Numbered from the stretch's first letter, positions 39,564-49,450 are shown. The stretch is DNA of 64,000 nucleotides from QHXM01 sp963697975 (GCA_963697975.1 OY969111.1:3100001-3164000); one strand, 5' to 3'. Made by a program: numbers and translations. The notes: generated by a model not told the origin, from the sequence alone.

Positions 39564-42095
39564 TTGGCCGTAACTGCTGGAACAAACATCAATCAGTACA
39601 GAATCATCTCCTTCCTCGGTTCGGGCGGCATGGGCGAAGTCTATCTGGCGCAGGACGTGAGATTGGGTCGCAAGGTCGCGCTCAAGCTGCTCTATGAAGA
39701 TGTCACGCGGGGCGACGACTGGGTGCGACGCTTCGAGCAGGAAGCGCGTGCAACTTCAAGCCTCAATCATCCGAACATCATTACGATTTACGAGGTCGGG
39801 CAGGCGGACGGCTCGCATTTCATCAGCACGGAATTTATAGACGGGCAGACCCTTCGCCAGCACTTGAACCATAACGTGATGACGCTGCGCGAAGCGCTCG
39901 ACATCAGTATTCAGGTGGCGACGGCTCTGGCGACGGCGCACGCCGAAGGCATCATCCACCGCGACATCAAGCCGGAAAACGTCATGCTGCGCTCCGATGG
40001 CTACGTCAAAGTTCTGGACTTCGGACTAGCCAAGTTCATCGAAAAGCGCCTGCTGGGTTTCTCCAATAGCGACCCCGATGCGGAAACTCAGGACTTCGTC
40101 AACACACATCCCGGCGCGGTCATGGGCACGATCAGCTACATGTCGCCGGAGCAGGCGCGCGGCACCGATGTGGACGCGCGCTCGGACATCTTTAGTCTGG
40201 GCATCCTGCTATATGAGATGTTGACAGGTCGCCAGCCCTTTGACGGCTCAACCGCGAGCGATGTCATCATCTCGATTCTGCAAAAAAAGCCGAAGCCCAT
40301 CGCGCGCTTCTCGCAGGACGTGCCCATCGAGATAGAACGCATCGTCGAAAAAGCTCTCAGCAAGAATAGAGAAGAACGCTATCAAACGATCAAGGACATG
40401 CTCCTTGATTTGAAAAGGTTGAAGCGTGGGTTAGAACTCGAAGAGGAAACAAGCGACGAGCATGGGCAGACACTGTCACGTCAGTTGTTGGGCAGCAGCA
40501 CCGGCGGCAGCGGCGGCGCCAGAGTTTCGCGTGACAGACTTTCGCGCGAGCAGCCGACCATTCACACCGAAGAGGTGACGATTTCGCCGTCCACGTCGGG
40601 TGCGCCAGCCACCCTGGTTTCGCCAACCACGTCGAGCGCAGAATACATCGTCAAGGGAATCAAGCAGCACAAGAAAATTGCGCTCATCGTCGTCGGGACA
40701 ATCGTCGTCGCGCTGGCCGCTTTCCTTTATTATCGTGCGACTCGCCCGATAGATTCCATCGCAGTCCTGCCTTTCACCGACGCCAGTTCAGAGCCGGGTG
40801 CTAATCTCGGCGACGACATCACCGAGCAACTCATCTACAGCCTTTCAAAGTTGTCGCCAAGCCTGCGCGTTGTGCCGTTCAATGATGTCATTCGCCTCAA
40901 GGGGCAGCCAGCGCAGGAGGTCGGACGCCAACTGAACGTTCGCGCTGTCTTGAGTGGCCGGGTCACGAAAAACGGCGACAACGTGACCATCAGCACAGAA
41001 CTGGTGGATTTAAGAGACAACAGACTTATCTGGGGAGATAGATCGGTAACGAAATTTTCCGACATCACTTTAGGTGTGCAAAATATCGTCGCCTCTGTCT
41101 CCAACAGTATCGGTCTGAAATTGAGCGCCGAGGATGAAAAGCGAAGAAAGGCTGAGTCTCTTTACATGCGTGGGCGCAACGCCTGGAACAAGCGGACAGC
41201 CGATGCTATCAAAGAGGCTTCCGGTTTCTTTTCCGAAGCTCTCAAACTGGACCCGAACTATGCACCGGCTCGCGCAGGGCTGGCCGATTCATACAACATG
41301 CTCGCCACCTATGGCGCGAGCGCGCCCACAGAAGCTTTCCCCAAAGCAATCACGGAAGCGGAGACAGCGCTTCGCCTTGACAACAATCTGGCCGAGGCTC
41401 ATGCGGCGCTGGCCTACGCGAAATTTCGCGGCGAGTGGAATTGGCGTAAGGCTGAGGAAGAGTTCAAAGAAGCCATCCGTCTCAATCCGAATTACGCTTC
41501 CGCTCATCAGTGGTACGCAAACCTTTTGGCGGCGATGGGACGTTTCGACGAGGCGATTGCGGAGACCCGGCGCACGCAGGAACTGGATAAAACCTCGCTC
41601 ATCATCAACTCGCATTTCGGCCTCATCTACTTTTTCGCCGGGCGTTTTGACGATTCAATCGAGGCGTGCCGGAAGACCGTTGCCTTGGACCCGAACTTCT
41701 ACGTGGCGCGCAGGTATCTGGGCCTCGCCTACGCGCAGAAGGGAATGTATAAAGAGTCTCTCGAACAGTATGAGAAAGCGATGGAGCTTTCCAAAAGCTC
41801 GCCGTTGATGAAGGTCGAGCGCGCCAGCGTGCTTGCGCTTTCGGGCGACGTGGACAGGGCGCAGTCAGAGTTGAAAGAGTTGCAGGAGATTTCAAAGCAG
41901 CGCTACATCTCCGCTTATCACATTGCGACTATTTATGCCGCGCTTAAAGACAGAGACCGCGCCTTTGAATGGCTGGAGAAGGCGTTTACGGAGCGCGCCG
42001 ACTGGATGGTCTTTCTCAACGTTGACCCCAGATTCAAGAGCCTTCATTCAGATTCCAGATTCGCAGACCTCCTGCGGCGAATGAATCTCGGCTAG
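39564..42095 (+). CDS. membrane Ser/Thr protein kinase with TolB/FlgO-like and TPR extracytoplasmic region
   Basis: 843 residues from TTG 39564 with GGAGG 9 bases upstream. Kinase domain about 10-285: glycine loop GSGGMGEVYLA, Lys41, catalytic HRDIKPEN at 132-139, DFG at 152-154 and activation segment GTISYMSPEQARG. A linker of Gly/Ser leads to one membrane helix (about 371-390). Outside is a domain with IAVLPFTDAS...GDDITEQLIYSLSKL...VRAVLSGRV (TolB-N/FlgO-like, as seen in many acidobacterial kinases and adenylate cyclases) and then six or more TPRs (about 530-830; ALKLDPNYAPARAGLAD, AIRLNPNYASAHQWYANLL). The kinase should phosphorylate cytoplasmic targets in response to something sensed outside. 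Confidence 0.95.
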   Translation: MAVTAGTNINQYRIISFLGSGGMGEVYLAQDVRLGRKVALKLLYEDVTRGDDWVRRFEQEARATSSLNHPNIITIYEVGQADGSHFISTEFIDGQTLRQHLNHNVMTLREALDISIQVATALATAHAEGIIHRDIKPENVMLRSDGYVKVLDFGLAKFIEKRLLGFSNSDPDAETQDFVNTHPGAVMGTISYMSPEQARGTDVDARSDIFSLGILLYEMLTGRQPFDGSTASDVIISILQKKPKPIARFSQDVPIEIERIVEKALSKNREERYQTIKDMLLDLKRLKRGLELEEETSDEHGQTLSRQLLGSSTGGSGGARVSRDRLSREQPTIHTEEVTISPSTSGAPATLVSPTTSSAEYIVKGIKQHKKIALIVVGTIVVALAAFLYYRATRPIDSIAVLPFTDASSEPGANLGDDITEQLIYSLSKLSPSLRVVPFNDVIRLKGQPAQEVGRQLNVRAVLSGRVTKNGDNVTISTELVDLRDNRLIWGDRSVTKFSDITLGVQNIVASVSNSIGLKLSAEDEKRRKAESLYMRGRNAWNKRTADAIKEASGFFSEALKLDPNYAPARAGLADSYNMLATYGASAPTEAFPKAITEAETALRLDNNLAEAHAALAYAKFRGEWNWRKAEEEFKEAIRLNPNYASAHQWYANLLAAMGRFDEAIAETRRTQELDKTSLIINSHFGLIYFFAGRFDDSIEACRKTVALDPNFYVARRYLGLAYAQKGMYKESLEQYEKAMELSKSSPLMKVERASVLALSGDVDRAQSELKELQEISKQRYISAYHIATIYAALKDRDRAFEWLEKAFTERADWMVFLNVDPRFKSLHSDSRFADLLRRMNLG

Positions 42096-42275
42096 GCTGC
42101 TTTTCTTTCCACGTCTCACCAGCACAATTCCCGTCCATTCCCACGCCTCTCAATTTCAGCAACTGAGTTTTCGCCCGCTGTCTCCAAACGTCATCAAAGC
42201 ATGAGACGTTAATTCCCCTTTTCTCGCATCAATAAACTGAAGTAAGCTGACATTACCGCAAGAGGTTTTAAGACA

Positions 42276-43349
42276 ATGCCACTGAGTCCGAAGGCGAATT
42301 CTCTCGCCGAAGTTTTAGATGAATTGACAGCCGAGGGCGCGGCTGAACTGACGGAGCATCTCTCCGGTGACGCCCTGCGCTGCTACGCCTGCGGCCATCG
42401 CTGCTTGATTAACGAGGGCAAGCGCGGCATCTGCAAGGTGCGCTACAACGAGCGCGGGCGCTTGATGGTTCCCATGAACTACGTCGCCGCGCTCGCCTGC
42501 GACCCGACCGAGAAGAAACCCTTCTTCCACGCGCTGCCCGGTTCTGACACGCTCACTTTCGGCATGCTCGGATGCGACCTTCACTGCGCCTACTGCCAGA
42601 ACTTTTTGACTTCACAGGCTCTGCGCGACGATGCGGCTGGCGTAGCTCCGAACATAGTCTCTGTTGATCGGCTCGTTACGATGGCGAAGGCTTACGGCGC
42701 GGCGCTGGTCGGGACGAGTTATAACGAGCCTTTGATTACGGCTGAGTGGGCGGTGGAAGTTTTCAAGAGGGCGAAGCCCGAAGGATTCAGGACGGCGTTT
42801 ATCTCAAACGGCAACGCGACGCCGCAGGTGCTGGATTACATACGCCCCTGGACGGATTGCTACAAGATTGATTTGAAGTCGATGAATGATCGGAACTATC
42901 GTCAACTGGGCGGCGTGGTGGACAACATTCTGGAGACCGTGAAGATGGTCAAGGAGCGCGGCTTCTGGGAAGAGATCGTGACGCTGGTGATTCCCGGCTT
43001 CAACGATTCGGAAGATGAACTCCGACGCGCCGCAGATTTCATCGCTTCGGTTTCGCCCGACATCCCCTGGCACGTGACGGCGTTTCATCAGGATTACAAA
43101 ATGACCGAGAACGCCAACACCACAGCCGGGCAACTCATCCGTGCCTGCGAGATCGGACGCGAGGCGGGCTTACGCTACATCTACGCCGGAAATCTTCCGG
43201 GCAGAGTCGGGCGCTGGGAGAACACCTATTGCCCGTCGTGCGATGAACTCTTAATCGAACGCTACGGCTACCTCATTCGACAGATGAAAGTCACGCCCGG
43301 CGGCAACTGCCCGAAGTGCGCGACCATGATTCCGGGCGTGTGGGCTTAA
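42276..43349 (+). CDS. amrS: AmmeMemoRadiSam system radical SAM enzyme
   Basis: 357 residues. The radical SAM cluster is CDLHCAYC (C-x3-C-x2-C, about residue 99-106). An extra Cys pair at the start (CYACGHRC) and a C-terminal zinc-like pattern (CPSCDELL...CPKC) match the AmmeMemoRadiSam radical SAM protein, a relative of pyruvate formate-lyase activase that works with the AmmeMemo AMMECR1/Memo fusion; that partner is not in this window. The system reaction is still poorly known in bacteria. It is a single gene, with AGAGG about 10 bases before ATG. Confidence 0.92.
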   Translation: MPLSPKANSLAEVLDELTAEGAAELTEHLSGDALRCYACGHRCLINEGKRGICKVRYNERGRLMVPMNYVAALACDPTEKKPFFHALPGSDTLTFGMLGCDLHCAYCQNFLTSQALRDDAAGVAPNIVSVDRLVTMAKAYGAALVGTSYNEPLITAEWAVEVFKRAKPEGFRTAFISNGNATPQVLDYIRPWTDCYKIDLKSMNDRNYRQLGGVVDNILETVKMVKERGFWEEIVTLVIPGFNDSEDELRRAADFIASVSPDIPWHVTAFHQDYKMTENANTTAGQLIRACEIGREAGLRYIYAGNLPGRVGRWENTYCPSCDELLIERYGYLIRQMKVTPGGNCPKCATMIPGVWA

Positions 43350-43351
43350 CA

Positions 43352-43375
43352 ATCCACCACAGAGGCACAGAGAGA
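43352..43375. repeat. half copy of the CACAGAG repeat
   Basis: CCACCACAGAGGCACAGAGA matches the left arm of the hairpin at 21445 but has no right arm here. It suggests decay, or a target for another element, since the ACAGGATT hairpin follows 45 bases later. Confidence 0.55.
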
Positions 43376-43420
43376 AGAGGGCAGAAAGCATTTAAGAGTC
43401 GCTAAGCAAACCGGACTCAG

Positions 43421-43505
43421 CAGGGATGGACAGGATTGACAGGATAAAGACAAGCGGCATTCATTACTTTCTTATCTTTTTATCCTGTCAATCCTGTCCA
43501 TCCCT
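43421..43505. repeat. inverted tandem repeat hairpin (GACAGGATT units)
   Basis: CAGGGATGGACAGGATTGAC (from 43421) plus AGGATA pairs exactly with TATCCTGTCAATCCTGTCC and ATCCCTG (to 43505). The unit is 9 bases. The loop has AAGACAAGCGG then TTACTTTCTTATC. Same unit as at 54385 and around the GxxExxY gene at 57404. Confidence 0.88.
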
Positions 43506-43528
43506 GTTAATTATTTTCTTAAGCCTCT

Positions 43529-44470
43529 CTACTTCTTCGCTGGCGGCTTGACCTCAGTGCCTTGATGAAAGACGGCCAGCCACTTTCCGCCGCGATTGAC
43601 CCAGATGCTGCTGGCTCGCTCAGGGTTCGGGCTAATGGCTGCCGCTTTGACCATGTAGGTCACGAGCGAGGCATCGCCGTCGAGCTTCACTACTTTGAAA
43701 TTACTCAATGCCGCGCTGCTCAGATCAATCTTCTGAATTCCGTTGACCGAGCCGACTTTATCGTTCACGCCTTCTGCTGCGACCTCAAGCTGGTCGTCGG
43801 CCAAAAAGTTGGCGAAAGCCACATAGTCTCTTTTCTTGATGGCGTCCCAGACCTGTTTCTCTCTGGTGATTGCTTCGTCCTCGTTGCTCGCGGCGGGCTT
43901 CGCCTCAGCCGTCGGGCTGGCCCCGGCTTGCGGCTTGCCGCTCATTGGCGGTTGGTTTGATGGACGTTCCGCTATTTCGGTCTCCTGATGATACACGCCC
44001 ACCCATTTCCCGTCGCGATTAACCCACGCGGAACTGGCGCGCACTGAACCCGGTGGCATCGGTTTGCCGCCGGTCGTGCCTTTCAGGTTGACGGTGTAGG
44101 TCACAACAGCGGCGTCTTTATCGAGCATCACGGTTTTCCAGTCGGAGAGCGTCAGTTCTGTGACTTCCATCGGCTTGATGCCATTAACTGTTGCTGCCTT
44201 GTCAAACATGCCGTCGCTGGAGATATAAATAAAATCGTCGGCCAACATGGCAGCAAATCCGGCAGCGTCCTTTTTCTTGATGGCCTCCCATATCGCTTTC
44301 TCTTTGTCTGTGATTTCGGAATTGAGAGCGGGCGCACCCGTGCTCGGCGGGACGGAAGTCGCGGTGTTCGCGGGCGGTGTTGGCGCGTTCGTGTTGCTCG
44401 GCGCTTGCGTGGTCGTGGCGCAGGCCGACGCCGCGAGCAACAGCGCCGAGAGCAGGATTATTCGCTTCAT
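43529..44470 (-). CDS. lipoprotein with two DUF4440/NTF2-like domains
   Basis: 313 residues. Lipobox AASAC with Cys at about 17, a Pro/Thr-rich linker, then two similar domains (about 50-165 and 200-308), each with KEKAIWEAIKKKDAAGFAAM / REKQVWDAIKKRDYVAFANF, LADDFIYIS / LADDQLEVA, and AAVVTYTV / ASLVTYMV followed by GKWVGVYHQ / GKWLAVFHQ. DUF4440 domains have the NTF2-like cone fold; many bind small ligands. The duplication is a clear internal repeat. GAGGAG lies 9 bases before the ATG. Confidence 0.88.
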   Translation of the reverse strand: MKRIILLSALLLAASACATTTQAPSNTNAPTPPANTATSVPPSTGAPALNSEITDKEKAIWEAIKKKDAAGFAAMLADDFIYISSDGMFDKAATVNGIKPMEVTELTLSDWKTVMLDKDAAVVTYTVNLKGTTGGKPMPPGSVRASSAWVNRDGKWVGVYHQETEIAERPSNQPPMSGKPQAGASPTAEAKPAASNEDEAITREKQVWDAIKKRDYVAFANFLADDQLEVAAEGVNDKVGSVNGIQKIDLSSAALSNFKVVKLDGDASLVTYMVKAAAISPNPERASSIWVNRGGKWLAVFHQGTEVKPPAKK

Positions 44471-44562
44471 GAACAGACACTCCTCGAAAAGGATGAAAAG
44501 GCGAATTTGCTTCTATGCCAAATCCGGCGGTGAGTCAATAGCTGGGCAGCAGGCGAAGATTA

Positions 44563-45801
44563 TCAGAAGTTCGACGAGCGCCGCTCGCCGCCTTCGGGCG
44601 TGCCGAAGCGCGGCGCATACTCTTCTTCATTTTCGGCAGCCTTGAGCGCGCGCTTCAGTTCAACTATGTCGCGCGAAACTGTCTCAAACTCATCGGGGTC
44701 AAACTGCTCAGGCCCGCCCGCGAGTTTCAGCACACGATCAATCCTTCGCCCCGCGCTCTCAAGCGCGCCGACGGGCAGCTTATTATTTTCGACTGCCTCC
44801 ACAATCGCATCGCGCGCGGCGACAAAGTTTGCTTCCTGCTCGCAGATCAAAATCATGTCCGAGCCTGCTTCGACGGCGCGCAATGCCGCTTCCGCGACCG
44901 ACAATGTCTGGACGACCGCTCCCATCTCCATATCGTCCGTGATGACCAGCCCATCAAATTTGAGGACGAGGCGGAGCAGCCGCATCACGACGTTGCCGCT
45001 GATCGTCGCCGGGAGATTGTGGAAACTTTCGAGCGCGGGCAATTCGCCCGTGCGACGAAACCACGCCTGCAAAAGTTCGGATACTTCGGGAAACGCGCCG
45101 TGACTCACCATCAGCGAATGCAAATGCTCATCGGGGCGATGAAACATCAAGTCCATGAAAGGCACGAGGTCGCGCTCCAGTATCTCTTCCCACGAATGCT
45201 TCACGATGGGCAGCCGACGATGGGAATCTATGTTTGAACCGCCGAGTCCGGGAAAGTGTTTGCCGCAGCCAATGATGCGGTTCTTTTGAAGCCCGTCAAG
45301 GTAAGCACCCGCGAGCCTTGAGACCTCAGCCGGAAAAGTGCCGAAGGTGCGGCCACGCAATCCGTTCTCGTGATTGTCGCCCGAAAGGTCCAGCACGGGC
45401 GCGAAGTTGGTGTTGAGGCCGAGCAAGCGCAGCACGCGCGCCGTCAGTTGCCCGAATTTTTCCGCCAACTCGCTTGATCCGGCATCGCGCACGGCCTTGG
45501 CCGAAGGCATCGGCTCACAGATTTCACGAAAGCGGTCAACGAGGCCGCCCTCCTGATCTACGCCTATGAGGATTGCGTGATCTACGGCATCGCGTATCTG
45601 CGCGTTGAGCAATGCGACCTGTTCGGCGGATTCGATGTTACGCCCGAAGAGGACGACGCCGCCTGGCTGAACTTGTTCAAGGAGAGCGCGCGTGCGCGGC
45701 GTCAGGCGCGTGCCCGGCAAGCCTACGAACAGGACGCGCCCGGCCTTTTGCTTGATTGAAAGGCCGTCTGGCTCCTCTGTTTGCTTTGTCTCATCTGACA
45801 T
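44563..45801 (-). CDS. nagZ: beta-N-acetylhexosaminidase, glycoside hydrolase family 3 (NagZ-like)
   Basis: 412 residues. GH3 core: VDQEGGLVDRFRE, KHFPGLGGSNIDSHRRLP (the KHFPG and the flexible Asp/His dyad DSH) and nucleophile Asp in LVITDDMEMGAV. NagZ cleaves GlcNAc from muropeptides in cell-wall recycling and can affect beta-lactamase induction. The His of the usual KHFPGHG is Leu here (KHFPGLG), a change worth noting because the H is normally conserved. No signal peptide, so cytoplasmic as expected. It is next to a divergent queG gene. Confidence 0.9.
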   Translation of the reverse strand: MSDETKQTEEPDGLSIKQKAGRVLFVGLPGTRLTPRTRALLEQVQPGGVVLFGRNIESAEQVALLNAQIRDAVDHAILIGVDQEGGLVDRFREICEPMPSAKAVRDAGSSELAEKFGQLTARVLRLLGLNTNFAPVLDLSGDNHENGLRGRTFGTFPAEVSRLAGAYLDGLQKNRIIGCGKHFPGLGGSNIDSHRRLPIVKHSWEEILERDLVPFMDLMFHRPDEHLHSLMVSHGAFPEVSELLQAWFRRTGELPALESFHNLPATISGNVVMRLLRLVLKFDGLVITDDMEMGAVVQTLSVAEAALRAVEAGSDMILICEQEANFVAARDAIVEAVENNKLPVGALESAGRRIDRVLKLAGGPEQFDPDEFETVSRDIVELKRALKAAENEEEYAPRFGTPEGGERRSSNF

Positions 45802-45994
45802 AAAAGCTGCGCTTTAGTGCTCGATGAACTCTCGGCCCAAGCTTTACGCTTTCAAGCGCGAGATACGCATCAAGCGTCTCGGCTCGAAAGCGAGTACATC
45901 ACAAAACGATAGGGAGAGGGAATTGCTACTCGGCTGAGCTTAACGGGTCGGGGCAGGCTTAGCAAGGTTAGAGCAAAAAGGTAGAATACTAGAA

Positions 45995-46999
45995 GTGGAG
46001 ATACAAGGATTACATCGAGGCGTCCTTTCAAGAAAAATCAAGGAACGGGCGCAGGCCGAAGGATTCGAGAAGGTGAGCATCGTCCGTGCTGACGCGCTGG
46101 AGCATGAGCGCGAGCGTTTGCAGGAGTGGCTCGGTCGCGGATTGCAAGGCGAGATGCATTGGATGAAGCGCGACCCCGCGCAGCGCACAGACCCGCGCCT
46201 CGTTCTCCCTTCCACATGCTCTGTCGTCGTCGTCGCGCTCAACTATTACACCCCACACCAGCACACGAGCGATTCCGCGACGGGCAAGATTTCGCGCTAC
46301 AGTTGGGGCGATGATTACCACGACGTGGTCGGCGGAAAATTGAAATCACTGCTCGCGTGGATTAAGGAAGAGTGGCCCGAAGCGGAAGGCAAGGCTTGCG
46401 TTGACATTCAACCGATGATGGATAAGTCGTGGGCTGTCCGTGCGGGCCTGGGCTGGATCGGCAAACACTCGAATCTCATCACGCGCGAATATGGCTCGTG
46501 GGTCTTCTTAGGCGAGTTGCTGCTCAACCTTGAGCTTGAGTACGACACAGAGCAGGTGGAAGATCACTGCGGAAGCTGCACGCTCTGCCTTGAAGCCTGC
46601 CCGACCGATGCGATTATAGAGCCTTACATCGTTGACTCGAACCGTTGTGTCTCATACGCGACGATTGAACTCCGCGCTCCAGCGATTCCTGAAACAATCA
46701 ACTCGAATCTCAATGGCTGGCTCTATGGCTGCGACATCTGCCAGGACGTGTGCCCCTGGAATCGCTTTGAGCAGCCGACCAGTGAAGCGCGCTTTGAGCC
46801 GCGCGAGGGCAACGTCAATGCGAGCCTCTCGGATATTCTAAAACTGACGCCCGAAACCTACGCCGAGCGTTTCCGTCGCAGCGCCATCAAACGCGCCAAG
46901 CTCACGGGTCTTCAACGCAACGCCCGCGCACTGCTCGAAAATGCTGGAGAAGAATCATCTGAGTCATCAGAACCAGCCGCCGAGCCAGTCGCAACTTAA
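45995..46999 (+). CDS. queG: epoxyqueuosine reductase
   Basis: 334 residues from GTG 45995. The two 4Fe-4S clusters are seen in CGSCTLCLEACPTDAI and CDICQDVCPWN; the cobalamin-binding N-terminal region has the GLQGEMHWMKRD and SVVVVALNYYTP segments, and KSWAVRAGLGWIGKHSNLI is the family hallmark. It reduces epoxyqueuosine to queuosine in tRNA. The C-terminal tail (GEESSESSEPAAEPVAT) is disordered. The multi-hairpin element at 47016 lies just downstream. Confidence 0.95.
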   Translation: MEIQGLHRGVLSRKIKERAQAEGFEKVSIVRADALEHERERLQEWLGRGLQGEMHWMKRDPAQRTDPRLVLPSTCSVVVVALNYYTPHQHTSDSATGKISRYSWGDDYHDVVGGKLKSLLAWIKEEWPEAEGKACVDIQPMMDKSWAVRAGLGWIGKHSNLITREYGSWVFLGELLLNLELEYDTEQVEDHCGSCTLCLEACPTDAIIEPYIVDSNRCVSYATIELRAPAIPETINSNLNGWLYGCDICQDVCPWNRFEQPTSEARFEPREGNVNASLSDILKLTPETYAERFRRSAIKRAKLTGLQRNARALLENAGEESSESSEPAAEPVAT

Positions 47000-47015
47000 T
47001 CAGCCTGCTTTTCTT

Positions 47016-47135
47016 GACCCTGAAGGGATCGTATATGCAATGTTGAGGTGCGACCCTTTCAGGGTCGGGGCACGTTGCGGCGCCTGTGACCGGGGGCGCT
47101 GCTCCCGGCTATTTTATATATCCCCTTCGGGGATA
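47016..47135. repeat. multi-hairpin intergenic element, copy 2
   Basis: Same order as the copy at 6592: GACCCTGAAGGGATCG, TGTTGAGGTGCGACCC with CTTTCAGGGTC, CCGGGGGCGCTGCTCCCGG, CTATT, and ATCCCCTTCGGGGAT. Shorter by the first GACCC/CGGGG block. It separates queG from the lysK end of the lys operon. Confidence 0.82.
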
Positions 47136-47159
47136 GAGCTTAATTACAGAATTAATTTG

Positions 47160-48242
47160 TCAAAAGCCATTAGTCGGAACAAACTTTTCCGAGCAATAAC
47201 GTAACGTATCTTCAAGCACACGGATGCCACGCAGGTACTCGTCCAGTTCGATGTATTCGTTCGGAGTGTGGTCGAGCGCGGCATCGCCCGGCCCATAGGC
47301 GAGCGCCGGACAGTCCCATGCGGGAGCAACGATGTTGAGGTCTGCCGTGCCGGTCTTGTGCAAGTAGCGAACCTCGCCGCCCTGCCTGCGAATGGCGCGC
47401 GCCATCGCACGATGAAGCAAGGACGTGCGCGCCCCCTTCCACGCAGGCAATTCTCCCAGCACGTTGATGCGGCATTCCGGTGCCCATTCGGATAAGAGCA
47501 CGCGCGCAGATTCCGGCGGCAAGCCGGGCGGCAGGCGCAGGTTGATTTGTAATTCCGCCCAGTCGGTTCGCCCGTCAGTGCCGCTCTCGATGCGGACGAG
47601 CGCGGGCAGGACCTGATCGAAGAGACGTTCGCGCGTGCCGTTGAAAAATTGCGCGCCTTCGCTGATTCGCATCCAGACACGGCAGGCACGCTCAGCTACA
47701 AGAGGGCGAGCGTGCGCGCTGTGCCCGGCATCCTGTTCCAGACTAAGCTTTGCTCGAAGGAATCCCTTGTAGCCCAGCGTCATGCTCTCCCATCCGCTTG
47801 GCTCGCCGACGATGCAGAGGTCCGGGCGATAGCGCGTGACGACATGACGCGCCCCGCGCGACGAAGGCGCTTCTTCCTCGACGCAGCCGATGACGACAAC
47901 GCGCGATGACGGCGCACTGTGAGAGGAACGCAAACGCGCGACAGCCGCAATGAAAGCTGCGAGCGGTCCTTTCGCATCAACCGTCCCGCGACCATAGAGT
48001 CTGCCTTCTCCGAGCCGCACGGGAATCTCGCCCGGCACAGTGTCCATGTGTCCGAGCAGGACGATGGTCGGAGCGCCAAAGCCTACGCTGCCGATAGCAT
48101 TGCCCGCTTCGTCAACTTTAGCCTCGAAGCCCGCGCCTCTCATCTTCTCGACGAGAAACGACGCCAGGCGTCCTTCCTCACCGGAAAGACTCTGGATTCG
48201 CACCATCGCTTCGAGCAGTTCAATTGCTTCGGTGTCATTCAT
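47160..48242 (-). CDS. lysK: [LysW]-lysine/ornithine hydrolase
   Basis: 360 residues, M20 metallopeptidase fold: metal ligands in LLGHMDTVPG, YGRGTVDAKGPL (Asp), CVEEEAPSSRGA (Glu-Glu) and GEPSGWES. It removes the finished amino acid from the LysW carrier protein as the last step of the pathway. The ATG overlaps the lysJ stop by four bases (ATGA), as in a tightly coupled operon. M20 relatives (ArgE, DapE) share the fold; the operon context decides this assignment. Confidence 0.9.
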   Translation of the reverse strand: MNDTEAIELLEAMVRIQSLSGEEGRLASFLVEKMRGAGFEAKVDEAGNAIGSVGFGAPTIVLLGHMDTVPGEIPVRLGEGRLYGRGTVDAKGPLAAFIAAVARLRSSHSAPSSRVVVIGCVEEEAPSSRGARHVVTRYRPDLCIVGEPSGWESMTLGYKGFLRAKLSLEQDAGHSAHARPLVAERACRVWMRISEGAQFFNGTRERLFDQVLPALVRIESGTDGRTDWAELQINLRLPPGLPPESARVLLSEWAPECRINVLGELPAWKGARTSLLHRAMARAIRRQGGEVRYLHKTGTADLNIVAPAWDCPALAYGPGDAALDHTPNEYIELDEYLRGIRVLEDTLRYCSEKFVPTNGF

Positions 48243-49426
48243 AATAGGTTCGCTTCGCTTGTCAGGACTGCTGCAATCTCTTCGACAGCGCGATCCATCT
48301 CTTCATAACTAATCACGAGCGGCGGCAAGAGTCGTATCACAGTCGGTCCGGCGTTGAGCGCGAGAATCCCGCGTCGTTGCAATTCCTGTAGAAACGGTGC
48401 GACGCGCTCGCGCAACTCTATGCCGATCATCAAGCCGAGACCTCGCACTTCGCGTATGCGGCGACTCTCAATGGCCTCAAGGCGCTTCATCAAATACGCG
48501 CCTTTCTCCGCCGCTTGCCGAGAGAGATTCTCTTCGCGCATAACCCTGAGCGTCGCACGTGCGGCGGCGCACGCGAGCGGATTGCCGCCGAAGGTCGAGC
48601 CATGTGCGCCGACCGGAATGCTTGCCACGCGCGGCGAGAGAGCGACCGCGCCCATCGGGAAACCGCTCGCCATCCCCTTCGCCAGACAGAGCAGGTCAGG
48701 CTCTAAGTTGAAATGCCTGACTGCGAACAACTGGCCTGTGCGTCCGAACCCCGTCTGCACTTCGTCAACGATGAGCAGGACATCTCTCGCGAGGCACAAG
48801 CGCGCGGCGCTTTCTAAAAACTCATGTGTGGCGGGACGCACCCCGCCCTCGCCCTGCACGACTTCGAGCAACAGTGCGCCCACCTCATCCGTCAAAGCCT
48901 CTTCCAGCGCGGCGACGTTGTTGAAAGGAACGTGACGGAAACCCGGAACGAGCGGTGCGAAAGGCTCCCGGTAGTGCGCGTCCCACGTCGCGCTCAGCGC
49001 GCCAAAGGTGCGCCCGTGAAAGCCGCGCATCGCAGCGACGATGCCGGGTCTTTGTGTCGTCAGTCGCGCAAACTTGATCGCCGCTTCGATTGCTTCAGTG
49101 CCGGAGTTGCAGAAGAAGAGACGCTCCATCCCCTGCGGGAGCAGGTAAGTCAATTCCGACATCAGCAGCGCGCGCTGGTCGTTGGCAAACGAACTGTTGC
49201 AGCCGATCAACTCTCCCGCCTGCGCGCGCAGGGCTTCGACCACCGCCGGATGGCAATGACCAAGACTGGCAATGCCGTAAGCCGCCGTGCAATCAAGGTA
49301 GCTTTGTCCGGCATCGTCCCAGACAGTCGCGCCCGCCCCGCGCACGAGCGTGATACCGCGAGGGTGATACGCGCCCGTGCCGTGCCGCGCTTCGAGTTCC
49401 AGATAATCTTTGGTTGTCTCAATCAA
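48239..49426 (-). CDS. lysJ: [LysW]-gamma-L-lysine/ornithine aminotransferase
   Basis: 395 residues, class III PLP aminotransferase: LLIVDEVQTGFGRTGQLFA (Asp contacting PLP nitrogen), PLP Lys in LLCLAKGMASGFPMGA, and THGSTFGGNPLACAAA-type loop. It aminates the LysW-bound semialdehyde using glutamate. ArgD is the close relative; membership in the lysW operon makes LysJ the better name. Start appears to be TTG at 49426 with GGAG about 11 bases upstream; it follows the lysZ stop by 24 bases. Confidence 0.9.
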   Translation of the reverse strand: MIETTKDYLELEARHGTGAYHPRGITLVRGAGATVWDDAGQSYLDCTAAYGIASLGHCHPAVVEALRAQAGELIGCNSSFANDQRALLMSELTYLLPQGMERLFFCNSGTEAIEAAIKFARLTTQRPGIVAAMRGFHGRTFGALSATWDAHYREPFAPLVPGFRHVPFNNVAALEEALTDEVGALLLEVVQGEGGVRPATHEFLESAARLCLARDVLLIVDEVQTGFGRTGQLFAVRHFNLEPDLLCLAKGMASGFPMGAVALSPRVASIPVGAHGSTFGGNPLACAAARATLRVMREENLSRQAAEKGAYLMKRLEAIESRRIREVRGLGLMIGIELRERVAPFLQELQRRGILALNAGPTVIRLLPPLVISYEEMDRAVEEIAAVLTSEANLL

Positions 49427-49450
49427 CGCCTTGTTTACTCCAAGTAAGGA

